This document shows positions 24,468 through 35,419 of a stretch of 64,000 nucleotides of DNA, piece by piece. The stretch comes from Verticillium longisporum (taxonomy: Eukaryota > Ascomycota > Sordariomycetes > Glomerellales > Plectosphaerellaceae), in the NCBI GenBank assembly GCA_019188255.1, contig JAETXT010000005.1:2294001-2358000 (forward strand), in the 5' to 3' direction. The translations under genes and the position numbers were made by a program. Every line of letters begins with the position of its first letter. The stretch's first letter is position 1. Below the pieces are notes generated by a model. That model saw only the letters and a program-made list of their open reading frames with translations, was not told the origin of the DNA and searched no databases.

Positions 24468-25229
24468 GATGGGCAGCTAAGCGCTACATCGAGAGGCGTA
24501 GCGAGGGCTCGATTCGGCGTGGTCAATCGTCAAATGTGTCCTGCTGCGAGGTTCTGCGAGACGGCGTACGTGGAGCATGCGCGACGTTCCATGTACAATG
24601 TACCTACCTAACCTTACACGAGACTTGGAAGGGTCTGGTTAGTCATCGCGCCAACCACGCCAGCTGGATGGATGGACCCTTGTCTCGGACCAGGCACCTC
24701 AACAAAGGGACGGCCCCTGGCATTGCTGAACGCTGTACTTGCTGCTGTACATACCACCTACATACAATACGGCTGGCTGGTTAGACTAAATTCTTGCCAG
24801 TCAATTGCCAACCGCTTGTCGAGCATCTGGCCTCAGGCCACACCAGATGCGGCCACAATGGTCAACTTCCCACGTTCGTTTTGTTCTTGGTGTCCCTTAC
24901 TCGTGGCGTATGGCCAATGGGGGCGTACTCATGTACCATGAAAGAGCCATTGCCATGAAAGCAGTCTTTCCCCATGGATGATACCAACACCCTGATGCCT
25001 TAAGACTCCGGATGGATTTCATACATTTCAGTCATCGAATGGCCATTGACATTGAGTACGGTGTCCAGGTGGGCCCATTTACTCGGACCTACCTCGACGA
25101 CTCATTCATCCAAGCCTATCTCTCGATGGTGGACTGCACGCCAACGTCAAGTGATGTCTTTTACAGTAGAATCATGAACCGGATTCTCAGCCGGCTTTTT
25201 ACTATACAATAAGGTTTCAATGTCGCTAA
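24468..25229. other. Intergenic, no gene seen
   Basis: This lies upstream of the golgin gene. A 66-codon plus frame at 25012-25212 has no recognisable features and no splice partner; I do not call it a gene. It may be more of the decayed sequence that follows. Confidence 0.45.
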
Positions 25230-25569
25230 GAATGAACACGGGGGCTCGCCACCGGATCCCGTCGTCTTGAAGCTCTCTGGCCGCCCTAGGGGATCTCTCT
25301 ACACCTATGACTTCTGCATTGTCAGAACCCGGTCAGTCGGCTAGACCTGGGACGTGGCCGAGGAGCAGTGCGCCGAGCAATGTGAGAGCAATGGCAACAA
25401 GGAGATTTACGCCATGGTACACGGCGGCATGCACATTGCCTTTTACAAGTACTCGTCAGAGTCGGCAATGGTGCCGCTGTCTGCGAGACTACACTTGCGA
25501 GATGAAGCTGGATGGGTGATGCATTGGGCTCAGTACCTAAGGGACCATCCCCTGCCCTTTTCTGTGTGA
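25230..25569 (+). pseudogene. Decayed ORF of unknown family, one in-frame stop
   Basis: One frame runs from about 25230 to the stop at 25567-25569 with protein-like composition, broken by a TAG near 25344 between ...IVRTRSVG and TWDVAEEQC. The part after the stop reads like a folded domain: NKEIYAMVHGGMHIAFYKY, then a charged stretch and WVMHWAQYLRDHPLPF. It vaguely resembles small fungal proteins of unknown function. There is no good start codon or intron that removes the stop; a CAG to TAG change, as produced by RIP, would explain it. Function is not assigned. Confidence 0.4.
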
Positions 25570-25772
25570 GCGGTACCAGCTTCGCATCTTTTTCTTTTTG
25601 GCACTCAATCTGGACCGAGTGGTGTCTATATCTAGCATCAACTGCCGGCTGTGAGTTCCACCGCCGAAAAACCGCTGAATAGAGACTATAGTCGACCGCT
25701 CTAGTGGCTACATACCAAGTCCCGGCTAGCCAAAAAGTTGTCTACACATCAAACTATAGATCATGGTTGTGC

Positions 25773-27577
25773 TCAGATCGGGCTCTTCTGAAGGTTTGGA
25801 TGAACCTTTTGAGGCTTGGATGGTATGTAAGATACTGCACTCATCCAGGGGCCAAAACGAATCTGTGACTCCACAGGGTTGAGTTTAGATCGCTTCCGTT
25901 TGATATGTTCAAGCTGTAGTGACTTGCCATCGTCGTTCCACAGGCAACGCGACCCGAGACCTATCTCACAGCCAAGCTTGGCGGCTCCAACAGTCGAGGC
26001 CGATGTGAAATAGAGGATGCGATCTTGCAACTCAACTGGAAGCGAATTCAGTAACGTGGGCCACTGCGGGCGTCTATTCATCCAGAGAAGAAGCTCGATG
26101 GCCCGGCTTGTTGGGGGGTTCCAGCCGTCGAACAGTGCCGCTGGTTGTGTTCCTTTCATTTCACCATCTCCCGTAAGTCGGACAATTGCGACCTGTCGAA
26201 GACTGAGAAGAGCGTATGTGGTTCGCCGCCGCAGTGTCGCAGGCTGCTTTGCAGTTTGCAAGGTAAAGTGGCGTCGTATCTCCTCGAGACCACTGTTCAG
26301 ATCTTGGACCAGCACGAACCAGGACCCGCCGGCCTGGACGAACTTGGAGGCAGGCTTTTGCCACTCTGGCAAATCACAGACGAATGCATAAGGTCCTCCC
26401 GGGCTCCGATCCCAACCGGTCCGCTCTGCTACCGTGAAGTCAAGTGCGGCGATGCGTATTGCGGCGATTGCCAGTTTGAGGAATGTTTCTTGGTTGTACG
26501 AGTGTCGGAGTATGTGTCTCCATGTATGCCCAAAATCTTGCAAGATTCTTCCCACAAAGGACTTTTCTCTTGAGAGGTCGCCGACATCCAAGTTCCAGCA
26601 TGGAACCGTGAAGTCGCTGGAAAATGTCGATGCTGTCGGTGCTGTCGGTGCTGGGAACGGTGTCACGGGGAGGAAGTCGTCCACCGACAGAGCGCGGTTG
26701 CACGCAAGCTCCAGAGGCACTGTGGAGGAGCCAGACCGCTTATTTCGACTCAGGACACCTCGGTCCAGATCGAAGACCCAGGTACTGTCATAAAGACTAT
26801 CTCGCCGGTCGCCGAATGGATTCACAATGTCATATACTTCAGACCAGCAGGCTTGGATACCCTCTCGCAAAGAGGTAAATAGCTGGCCTAAGGGTTGTGA
26901 GATGTTGTCCTTGAGGCGGTTTGGCCAACAGTTTGGTATTGTACTTGTTAATCACCTTTGTTTCGGCCTACCAGGAGCCTGGCGAACTCGTCAAAACAGC
27001 GCGCATCTGAGGCATCGTACTTCTGGGAGCCCTGCCAGATTATGGGGTCTGTGACGAGACTGTAAGCAATGCTACCATTGGGAGGAAAAAGACCAAAGTC
27101 TTGCTGCCCACCTTGCTTCAAGTAAAACAAGGTACCCATATCTATTGTTCAGCGCGCTGGAGGGAGAGGGTCGGTGGGTGGATTTGTTGCCAGTGCTGGA
27201 ACAGTGCACTCACTAGGCACCTAAACGGCCTGTCCATTCATCCCCGTCGCTTAGTCACAATCCTTATCGGCTTGCTGGCGCTGGGTTTTTAGCCAGCCTC
27301 ATGGATCCCTCTTTGGACTTTTCCTCTTTTCTTCTTCATACATATATTTACTCTTCGCTTGAGGGATGTGAGGAGAACCACACTCAAGTGCCTTTTCCGC
27401 GCTCGAGCTGAAGTAGACAGATACCCTGCCCTTTATAATCCCAGTGCTTGCCCGGTTTCCCACGGGTGCAAGGGGTTCGCTATGAGCATACATACCAAAA
27501 ACATCTTCATCGCCATCGCGTTGTGACTGCAAGGCGCTCAACAACGCCTCGAATGGCTGGATCAAAACTGTCCACAT
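25773..27577 (-). CDS. Fungal protein of unknown function, C-terminal F-box-like motif
   Basis: The best model has exons 27577-27496, 27141-26972 and 26909-25773, giving about 462 aa. The 62-nt second intron is well supported; the 354-nt first intron is consistent in phase (G joined to AT) but long, so the start might instead be the ATG at 27139 (434 aa). The N-terminal part reads MGTLFYLKQGGQQDFGLFPP. The centre is Trp/Arg-rich and helical (FGHTWRHILRHSYNQETFLK). Near the C-terminus is LLNSLPVELQDRILYFTSAS, which looks like the core of an F-box but sits at the wrong end for a classical F-box protein. No known family is recognised. Confidence 0.6.
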
Positions 27578-27700
27578 GCTACTGCGTTGTTTCCAATGTC
27601 TGCAATTGACCGAAAATGTTGAAGAATATCATAACCCGTGCAAGAATGAGTTCCCCCAAACTCCAAATCTACAAAGCATCCCTCAATATCTCACTCGCGT

Positions 27701-29098
27701 TCATGCCTTGGCCTTCTTCGCCTTCTTGCCCTTCGCTTTGGACACCTTAGGCTTCTCCACGGCCGCAGCTTCTTCCGTGGTCTCGACGGCAGTTGCGTCC
27801 TCTACCGCAGGAGCGGCCTCGACAGCCTTGCCCTCCTCCGCACCCTCGGCGGCGACAGCCTCGGGCGCGGCAGGCGCAGGGGCTTGCTTCAGCGCGGGAG
27901 CCTCAAACTCATATCCGAGCTCCTTAAGCTTCTCTGCGCGCTCCAGCCGCCTCTTCTCCTCCCTTGAGATCTTCTCGACCCAGGCCGACTCGCTCAACGG
28001 ACGAGCGAGCTTGTTGCCCATGATCTTGCCCCAGGGCGTCTTCTTGAACCGCCTGTTGGCTCCCTTCCAGATGTCGGCGTGCAGCTGATCGCGGGGCACG
28101 AGCTTAACGCGCAGGATGTGGCCGAACAGGAGGTAAGAGTTCATGGTGCGGGCGGCAATGTCGGCATCGCTCTCAGACTTGAACTCGATGAAGGCGTAGT
28201 GCTTGGACTTTCCAGTGTGCTTGTTCCTTGACAGGCGCAGTTTGGTAACCTGCAAGTGGGGATTAGTTGTCTGCAGAAGCGGGGAGCGGTGAGGTGAGAA
28301 GAACGTACGGGTCCAAACTGGTTGAAGTACGAACGCAGCTCATGCTCGTAGAAACTACACAGACTGTCAGCATTCATTCGTTTTGGCGAACGCGATGGTG
28401 AATCATACCCGTGAGGCAGGCGACCAACGTAGATGACACCAGGCTCGTCCTTGGCGGCATTCTTGCTCGCGCCCAATGCCTTCTTCTCCTTCTTGGACAG
28501 CTTGGGGATCTTGCCGACATCCTGGCCAGTCTTGAAATCAGATCCCTTGTCGGTCTGGCCAGTCTCCTCAGAATCAGAGTCTAGACCCGCGGCCAGAGCC
28601 TGGAGCTCAGCATCGACCTCGCCATCGTCCTCGGACGCGTCATCCTCGAAGGGAATGACCGCCTCCTCCGCCGACTCGACAACGGTCTCCTTGGGCTCTT
28701 CCTTGGGCTCTGCGATCTTGACCTTCTTGGCGACCTTCTTCTCCTCCTTGACGGCGGGGGCGGACTCGGCTGCGACCTCGGTTTCGACGTCGACCTTGAC
28801 CTCAGTTTCGGTCTGCTTCTTCGGCTTGGCCGCGGCCTTGACGGGCTTCTGCTTCTTGGGGGCGACAGGCGAACTCTCCTCAGCGGCTAGAGTGACACAT
28901 GGTTAATTGATTGTCGGGGAAAGCGGTGGTGGTTTTGTGTGAGACGGACCCTTGCGCTTCGTCACCTTCTCGGCCTTCTTCACAATAGGCTCCGCGACAT
29001 TCGTCTTGGCTGAGGCACAATTAGCTGTTTTGACCCATATGACAGTCTTTTGGGGAAATGCGACGCGTACACTTTCGCTTTCTAAGTTCGGGAGCCAT
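27701..29098 (-). CDS. NOP15: Nop15-like nucleolar RRM protein
   Basis: Five exons (29098-29071, 29009-28950, 28886-28409, 28354-28309, 28249-27701) with 54-63 nt introns give 386 aa, all phases agreeing. The N-terminal half is a highly charged Lys/Glu region with acidic patches. The RRM runs from about residue 190 to 275, with RNP2 as VIYVGRLPHG and RNP1 as KSKHYAFIEF. It is followed by the AARTMNSYLLFGHILRVKLV block and a WKGANRRFKKTPW segment typical of the Nop15/MKI67IP family. Family members are assembly factors of pre-60S ribosomes that bind ITS2-containing rRNA in the nucleolus. The C-terminus is an Ala/Glu-rich tail ending in a Lys/Ala cluster. The start MAPELRKRK is set by the exon chain. 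It is divergent from the SMN-like gene across 764 bp. Confidence 0.88.
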
Positions 29099-29862
29099 TT
29101 TGGACGTGTCGTGGGGTTGTCGTGGGTTCTATCACTTCAATGTCCTGCAGATACCGTCGACCTCTGCACTTGCGGCGTGGCTGGCGAACAATAACCAAAG
29201 AAAAATTTCCAGGTTCTGCCATCCATGTGCAGCTAACCCGACCCTTTGTGGGAAGCGGTGTGGCAAGACCCCTCTAGTCCCTCCTTCCAGCGGCGTTCTT
29301 CAGTGGGGAGCACCTCGACGGGCAGGAAGCACTGACCTCTCCTGCCACTGCCACCTGCGATTACCATATGCAGGAGCCACCACAGGAGAACTGAACCACC
29401 CTGAGCCGCCCTGAATCTCTCGTCTCAGTCTGTTCACGAAGAGCTGCCACCATCCTCTGTCTGCCTATTGACCTTCATGGGCGGCATTGAAGCAAAGATA
29501 ACAAACACATCAACAATCTCTTGGTAATTCAGTCATTTAGATCATTTCTGCGGCTCGACAGACGAACCACCTTTCTCACCTGCCAAAGCCGTAACCGCGG
29601 TGACCTTCTGCGCACTCGCCGCCCAAGGTACACATAGCCTTCAGTGCATCCACATGAAGGCTTTGGCCTCATTCATTCAGCCCCCGCACCGCCCAACTTT
29701 TGTAGAACTAAGCTTGCAACTCTGATCCGCCAGAAACGTTCAAGGATTTGACGCCAATCTCAGCCAGCACACCAAGCCCTCGTCAATCTAATCAATGTGA
29801 TTGACCGCCGACCACCTGACTTCTCAACAACTGACTCGGTTCGGCCTCAGACCCTACCCGCG
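29099..29862. promoter_or_regulatory. Divergent promoter, Nop15-like / SMN-like
   Basis: This 764-bp gap separates two divergent RNA-biogenesis genes. No ORF with a domain is seen. No clear TATA box or named operator was recognised. Confidence 0.45.
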
Positions 29863-30684
29863 ATGACAGTCTCGGAAGACCAGTTAACCCACGAGGAGGT
29901 GTGGGATGATTCGGCCCTCATCGACTCCTGGAATGAAGCTTTGGACGAATACAAGGCACGTCAGAACCGCGCTTTGGTCCCCTCGACCAACAGGAGCGAC
30001 CTCCCCCTAGTTCGATTCTGATGGCGACTGACTACTCCGTGAAGAAATATCATAGCATTCACGCCAAGGGAGGCAAACTGGCGGACCTAGAGCCGCGCGC
30101 GTCCACCACCTCGAAGTAGGTCCCAACCTCCCTGTCACGGGCCCCCTTCTCCATCAACAGTCAACTCTAATGGTGATCATGGCAGGATCCTCAAGACCTT
30201 GCAGTCAGAAACGCGGGAAGGCGATCAGCCAGCTGAGGCAGATCTGCCACCCGGTGGCGTGGAAGAAACCCATGAAGTCAGTCAAGTTCTGACCCCGTTT
30301 ATTCCGCAATCATGCGGGCATCCTGATGAGGCCACTGAGGGTTGGCCTGTTCCTCCTCCATGTGGTTCAGCTGTCCTTGCACTTTTGCTAACGCGCGTGG
30401 TCGCTGTAGGTCACCCCCGGAACCGCGCCCCCAACAGCAACCGTGTCGGAGTCGAGAGACACTACAGGAGATGCGACAGCGATGGCACCCCCACAGGTGC
30501 TGCTGAGTACAGGTAGGTTCTCGCACTCTGCTGCTTGCCGAGCTTCGCTATCGGGCTGCTGACGACAAGGATAGTGCAAGATGAGGGCCTCAAGAAACTT
30601 CTTATGTCTTGGTACTACGCGGGGTACTACACAGGGCTGTACGAGGGGCAGCAGCGGCAGCGTACACAGCCGAGCGCACCGTGA
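29863..30684 (+). CDS. SMN1: SMN-like protein (survival of motor neuron)
   Basis: Five small exons (29863-29955, 30045-30115, 30186-30276, 30410-30512, 30575-30684) give 155 aa. The N-terminal Gemin2-binding helix reads EEVWDDSALIDSWNEALDEY, followed after the first intron by KYHSIHAKGG. The C-terminal YG-box reads LMSWYYAGYYTGLYEG, the oligomerisation motif of SMN. The middle is a Pro/Thr linker with no Tudor domain, as in fission yeast Smn1. The protein would assemble Sm cores onto spliceosomal snRNAs. The first intron (29956-30044) appears to use a GC donor (AAG then GCACGT); the other three are GT-AG. Because no exon exceeds 110 nt, simple ORF calling misses this gene entirely. Confidence 0.88.
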
Positions 30685-32992
30685 AAGGCGCCATCTGTAC
30701 CGATGGCCAAACCCCTAGGCCAAGCTTTCGGACGAAATCTTGATGTCGCTGTGGGAATCAGACCAGATTCGCCGGACGGGGCACCAACTCTATCTGATCA
30801 ACGGGCTGCAAGCGAAAATCTGCGACACGATCTGTTCCACGACGCACCGGCACTCAAGCTAGCCACGTTTGAGGCTCGACAAGGCATGTGTCGAGGCTGG
30901 GCGCCCACCTAGAGCTTCAGCACTGCAGCTTTGCCAAGAGGGAAAGGCCTGGAATCCATGGGGACAATCGGAGCGATGGGTATCTAGCACTGCGCCATCA
31001 CGGCCTCGTCTGGATTGGCGCATCCAGCGACGCAGTATCAGATCGTGACGAGTGTTGCCCCTTTTTATCGTCCGTCCGCAAATCGCTGCCAGAGCTGTTT
31101 CGTTTCGCCTGCCACGGTTGGGTTATATCACAGCTGTTCAGACCTCATCCCAACTATGGCAGCTTCGGGCCTTCCGACCGCAGGGCTGGTCAATGGGAGC
31201 CTTCAGATATTTCGTCTTGACAACATTGACACAATTGGAGAAACACAGAAGCAGAGTGCACTCGATGTCGCGACACTGACAGACGTCACAGATAATGCTG
31301 CCCGGCCTTCCAACGATTGTGATACCGTGACAGGCCCGGCTGAGCACGTGCTGACGAACGTGCAATGAATCAATGGCGATACATCAGGCTTGAAGTCTCG
31401 GTAATCGGCATGCCACACCACAGCATAACGGCACTGCGGCACTGTACGGAATGGCAGCGAGAGCTTCGATTGCGCGGCTCGCTGTATTGTTGCGCAGGAT
31501 TTAATTTCAAAAACCTCGTAGGCCTCCGGCCTCCCGCGTGCCTTTGAGCAGTCAGAAAATCACGGGCCGAAGAGTTCACTGGTCCTCGTCATCTCAAGAA
31601 GCAGGGCACCCTTAGCAATAGCGGCCATCGCGGTATCAGACTAGACGAGAAACCCCTCTCTGACAGCAACCCAAGAGATGGGCAGAGTTCGTGCGACGAC
31701 ATGGGTTGAAGCGTTGCGACCATGACGACGCGCCTTGAGCGTAGCCAAGAAGGATGTTTCAGAGCCTCCATGCCGCCGTTTGGAGTTGTGGGCACGTCCA
31801 AGCAGCTGGCGAATGAGGGCGTTCAGGGGGCCGATTTTCCCTACAGGCGAGCGACAGGCGGATGCGACCTAGCAACCCGCCAAGGTGCGTGAGCTGTCGT
31901 CTCTAACTCGTCGTGGCTGGTCTGGAAGGCTGGGTGTGTGCCATTGGCAAAGGTACCCCAGTTCTTAGCTTCCGGCAGCTAAAATCCCCCTTTCGCTCTT
32001 TTCGCCCGCTGCACATGTTCCAAGGGGTCCAACCACCACCAGCTGAGCCAGTCCGGTGCCTGAGTTTAAGGTTTAGCGCGAGCTCTGCTCCCAAGTTCAA
32101 TGGTCGAGTTGCGCTGACTTATGACGGGATCACGCGAAAGACTTTTGCTGTGCAAGTATCGCAAGCTTGCGAGGCGACGACAACAGCGTCAGCATTATTC
32201 GAAGCCTGCAAAGGTACCAAGGAGCCATGCGCATAACAGCAGCAGGATCAGCAAGGTGCCTGTCAGTATCATTGGTGACAACGGCCCTCAGCGTCTTGCG
32301 GAAGATGGGCCGCTCAGGCCAGGCAAGGGGCCCAGCAACGCCCAAACGCGACTCGAGACGAATCTGTCACAGCAACCCCTTGTCGAGCTTGTCCACGCAA
32401 CCCACCTTGGATGCTTCGACGACGATACCGAACCCCCTGTACCGCCTGTATCCATGTCCTTTTCCTCTGGTCTTGGCCTCCGTCTTGGGATGGCAATGCA
32501 ACCACCGCTGTTCCTCCATCGGCCGCAGGCGCCCCGAGCGGCGGCAACCAGGGACGTGCTCTGGGCTTGTGTCGAGAGCAAGCCGTTGCAGCCCCTTGGC
32601 CCGCTGCGCCCCTGACGTGCCATGCCTTTCGTCCCTGCTCCGAGCGCGCCTTGGGAGCTTCATGCGACCTTGATTTAAGCACTGATGTTGCCCTTTCCGT
32701 CTCGAAATAGTTTCTGCTTTTGCCCTCCATCTCTTCCTCTCTCTCTTCAGTCGACTCGTGTGCTCGCTCATTGCCGTGTGGACTTTCATTCCCTTCAAGT
32801 TTTTCATTCACTTCACTTCACGAGCAGGAACTCGCCGGATCCATCCAGCATATTTCACACCTTTGCATCCCGTTCGACACGGCCTCCTGAGGAAAAACAC
32901 GTCTTTACCAGCCAGTCTGTGATCCACAACAGTCAAACGTCTTTCGTCAATTCGTCTTAGTAATACATACTTCAACAAACTAAATCGACAAG
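30685..32992. other. 2.3 kb intergenic, no gene seen
   Basis: This stretch is between the SMN-like gene and the cupredoxin gene, both plus strand. Several 70-170 codon frames exist on both strands, but they overlap each other and none has a domain, signal peptide or coherent splice sites. From about 32700 the plus strand is C/T-rich, fitting the 5' leader of the cupredoxin gene. Confidence 0.5.
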
Positions 32993-34199
32993 ATGAAGTT
33001 CTCCGCAGCGCTCTCCATCTCGGCCGTCGCCGCCCTGGCCTCCGCCACGAACCACGAGCAGTCGCCGGCCGAGGCCTTGTTGCCTCTGCCTGCCGGCATG
33101 AAGGGCCACGGCATCACCGAGGGTTCGGACACCAACGTGATTGTCATTTGGGTCAACCCTGGTAACGGCGCCGAGACCACCATTGTCAACCAGCAGGTCA
33201 CCGTTACCGAGACTGTCGTCGTCGGGGCCCAGACCCCTCCTGCCGTCCACCCTCCTCCCGCGGAGCCTCCGGTCCACCCGCCTCCTGCCGCTGCTCCTCC
33301 GGGCGAGGCCATGCCACCTGCGCACCCTCCTCCGGCCGCTGCTCCTCCGGGCGAGGCCATGCCACCTGCGCACCCTCCTCCGGCCGCTGCTCCTCCCGTT
33401 CCCCCTCCGGCCGAGGCTGTCCCCCCGACTCCCGCGCACCCTGGTGCCGAAACGCCCGCTGGCCCTGCCGCAGGCGCCACCCACAGCGTCACCGTCGGCG
33501 GCCCTGGTGGTCTTATCTACGCCCCTGACCAAATCCACGCTGCTGTCGGCGACATGGTCGTCTTCACTTTCCTGAGCGCCAACCACACCACCACTCAGTC
33601 CAGCTTTGACCGGCCTTGCGACCCCTGGCCGGTGGCATGGACTCTGGCTTCATTCCCAACCCTAACAACACTGTCGAGCCCCCTCCTCAGGTTGCCATGC
33701 AGGTTATGGTCTCTGACCCTCTTTGTAAGTTGCCCGTCTGCCAGATGCCAAGGTTCGCGAGCTAACGACGCCAGGGTTCTACTGTGCCCAGGGCCGTCAC
33801 TGCGGCAAGGGTATGGTCTTCTCCATTAACCCTACTGCTGAGCGTACCCATGCCATGTTCCAGTCGATGGCCATTCAGCAGAAGGGTGAGGGTGCTGCCA
33901 GCCCTATTACCGGCGGCTCGCCCGCTCCTCCTGCTGCCCCGCCTGCCGCCCCTCCCGCCGGCACTGAGCTCGCTCCTCTTCCCGGCGCTACCGATGCTCC
34001 CGTCGCGTCTCCCCCTGCTCCCGGCGGTGGCAAGGGTGTCCAGAACGGCGTCGGCCAGATCGACCAGAACGGCGCCTGCGTGTGCACCGTCCAGTGCGAC
34101 ATGGGCTCGTTCCCCAACCTGGACATGCAGGGCGTCGGTGCCGTCGGTGGCATGGGCGGCTCGATCCCCATCGGCCAGCCCGTCCGCAAGAGGTGGTAA
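32993..34199 (+). CDS. Secreted cupredoxin-like protein with Pro-rich repeats (one-base frameshift)
   Basis: Two exons (32993-33724, 33775-34199) give about 385 aa when one missing C in the run at 33622-33625 is allowed for. A signal peptide is clear (MKFSAALSISAVAALASA). Residues about 75-160 are Pro/Ala-rich with a 16-residue tandem repeat (PAAAPPGEAMPPAHPP). The cupredoxin fold follows: SVTVGGPGGLIYAPDQIHAA, then an ANHTTTQSSFDRPC block, and after the frameshift WFYCAQGRHCGKGMVFSINP, which supplies candidate copper ligands (His in NHT, Cys in FYC, His in RHC, Met in KGM). A second Pro-rich linker and a short Cys-containing tail end the protein; no GPI-type hydrophobic end is seen. Fungal relatives are extracellular, cell-wall-associated proteins, some secreted during infection or development. 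Confidence 0.82.
33284..33394 (+). repeat. 48-bp coding tandem repeat
   Basis: Two full 48-bp units (33284-33331, 33332-33379) and a partial third encode PAAAPPGEAMPPAHPP in the linker of the cupredoxin protein. The copies are almost identical, so the number is likely to vary between strains. Confidence 0.85.
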
Positions 34200-34853
34200 G
34201 CGGATCGTGGATGTAAGCTTGAGCCTCACGTTGCTCGCTTACGGGGAGAGATATACCAAACATTTTCTTTTTATCACACATTTATTTGTCCGGAGTTGAA
34301 GACGAGATGAAAGGAAGATATGATTGGCAACGCTGTTGTAGACACCCGCTTGAGGCAACTGGGACGGGCTGGCCTAGAGCTCCACGGGGCCCTTGGAGAC
34401 AGGGGTTGTACACACACTTTGAAGTATGACTGGTTCGTATCTTTCTGGATATGTCCAAATTAATAGGATTTGATCATGACTGTAACTGCTTGCGCGTGAC
34501 GTGATTGCATGTGAGCGAGTCTGCGAGACCGGTATTTGGGGCGCTTGCTGGGCACGCCTTTGAAGCCATCTAGGAGACGTCGTCGTGAGAGATTTAGTAG
34601 TGGTCTGTTGGCGCTAACGCCGACTCTGAAGAAGCAGGGAAAAGAAACGTCAGCGAGCAGATGAGGGAGAAAGTTGAGGAGGCAGAGAGTCTTGGTCAGC
34701 ATTTCATTTCGTCACGACGAGTCTGACTGCTGTTTGGCCTGGGGGCTGCATCCGTCCTCCTCACGCGGCAACCGCATCCCATCGACCCGCGTCCACCACC
34801 CCGACCCTACCTCTCTGTCTCTCTTCGTCGCGCCTCTATCCTGCTCAGGTCAT
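34200..34853. other. Convergent intergenic gap
   Basis: This lies between the 3' ends of the cupredoxin gene (+) and the SERF-like gene (-). No gene is seen; both terminators should be here. Confidence 0.5.
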
Positions 34854-35131
34854 CTATTTCTTGGCCTTGTCCTTGGCGGGCTTGTCCTCGCCAGTGGCCT
34901 TGCGTGCCTCGGCTGGAGCAGAGCGTCAGCGACGTCCTACCTGTGTTGAAAAATGGAGGTGTCGGGGAGAAGCGCGTGCGCAGCAGGAAGAAAGATGACA
35001 TACCGGCAGCCTGCTTCTGGCGCATAATCTCAGCAGCGCTCTCACGGGAGCGCTGGAGCTCGGTGCCGCTTTGGCTGTTGCCGGATTTCTGCATGGGCAC
35101 GTCAGCTGAACGCCCCGTCTCTTCTACTCAA

Positions 35132-35179
<48 letters not shown>

Positions 35180-35419
35180 ATAGCTCAACGAGCGAGGGTC
35201 TTTGCTGTCGAGCATCGTTGTCGTCGAGCAGGCGTGGCACGTCTCATCACTTGAGCTCATTCATTCATCCCCCTTCTGACGTCGAATAAGGGGAGGCCAG
35301 GTCGAACATGTTGAAAGACGAAGGGGCAGATTGGGGGCAAGGAGGTGCTCTCTCACCAGGGCAGCCTGCTTCTTCAGGTTCGCCTCACGGGCCTTGTCGC
35401 GCTGGTTTCCACGGGCCAT
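34854..35419 (-). CDS. SERF/4F5-family small protein
   Basis: Three exons (35419-35357, 35088-35004, 34912-34854) give a 68-aa protein. It begins MARGNQRDKAREANLKKQAA, the 4F5/SERF signature, continues with KSGNSQSGTELQRSRESAAE, and ends in a Lys-rich tail (KDKAKK). SERF proteins are small, highly charged and conserved from fungi to humans, where they modify protein aggregation and bind nucleic acid; the cellular role in fungi is not settled. The 268-nt first intron contains a long GA/CT microsatellite. The gene is too split and short for ORF-based calling. Confidence 0.85.
35134..35175. repeat. (CT)n microsatellite, about 21 units
   Basis: An uninterrupted CT tract (GA on the gene's strand) lies inside the first intron of the SERF-like gene, about 46 nt from its 3' splice site. 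Length variation between strains is expected. Confidence 0.9.

Noticed and set aside
32121..32811. Overlapping 140-170 codon frames on both strands
   Set aside because: They overlap each other in several frames and lack domains or splice sites; the region looks like promoter and leader.
32972..33586. 204-codon minus frame opposite the cupredoxin gene
   Set aside because: It is the Arg/Gly-rich shadow of a Pro-rich coding repeat.
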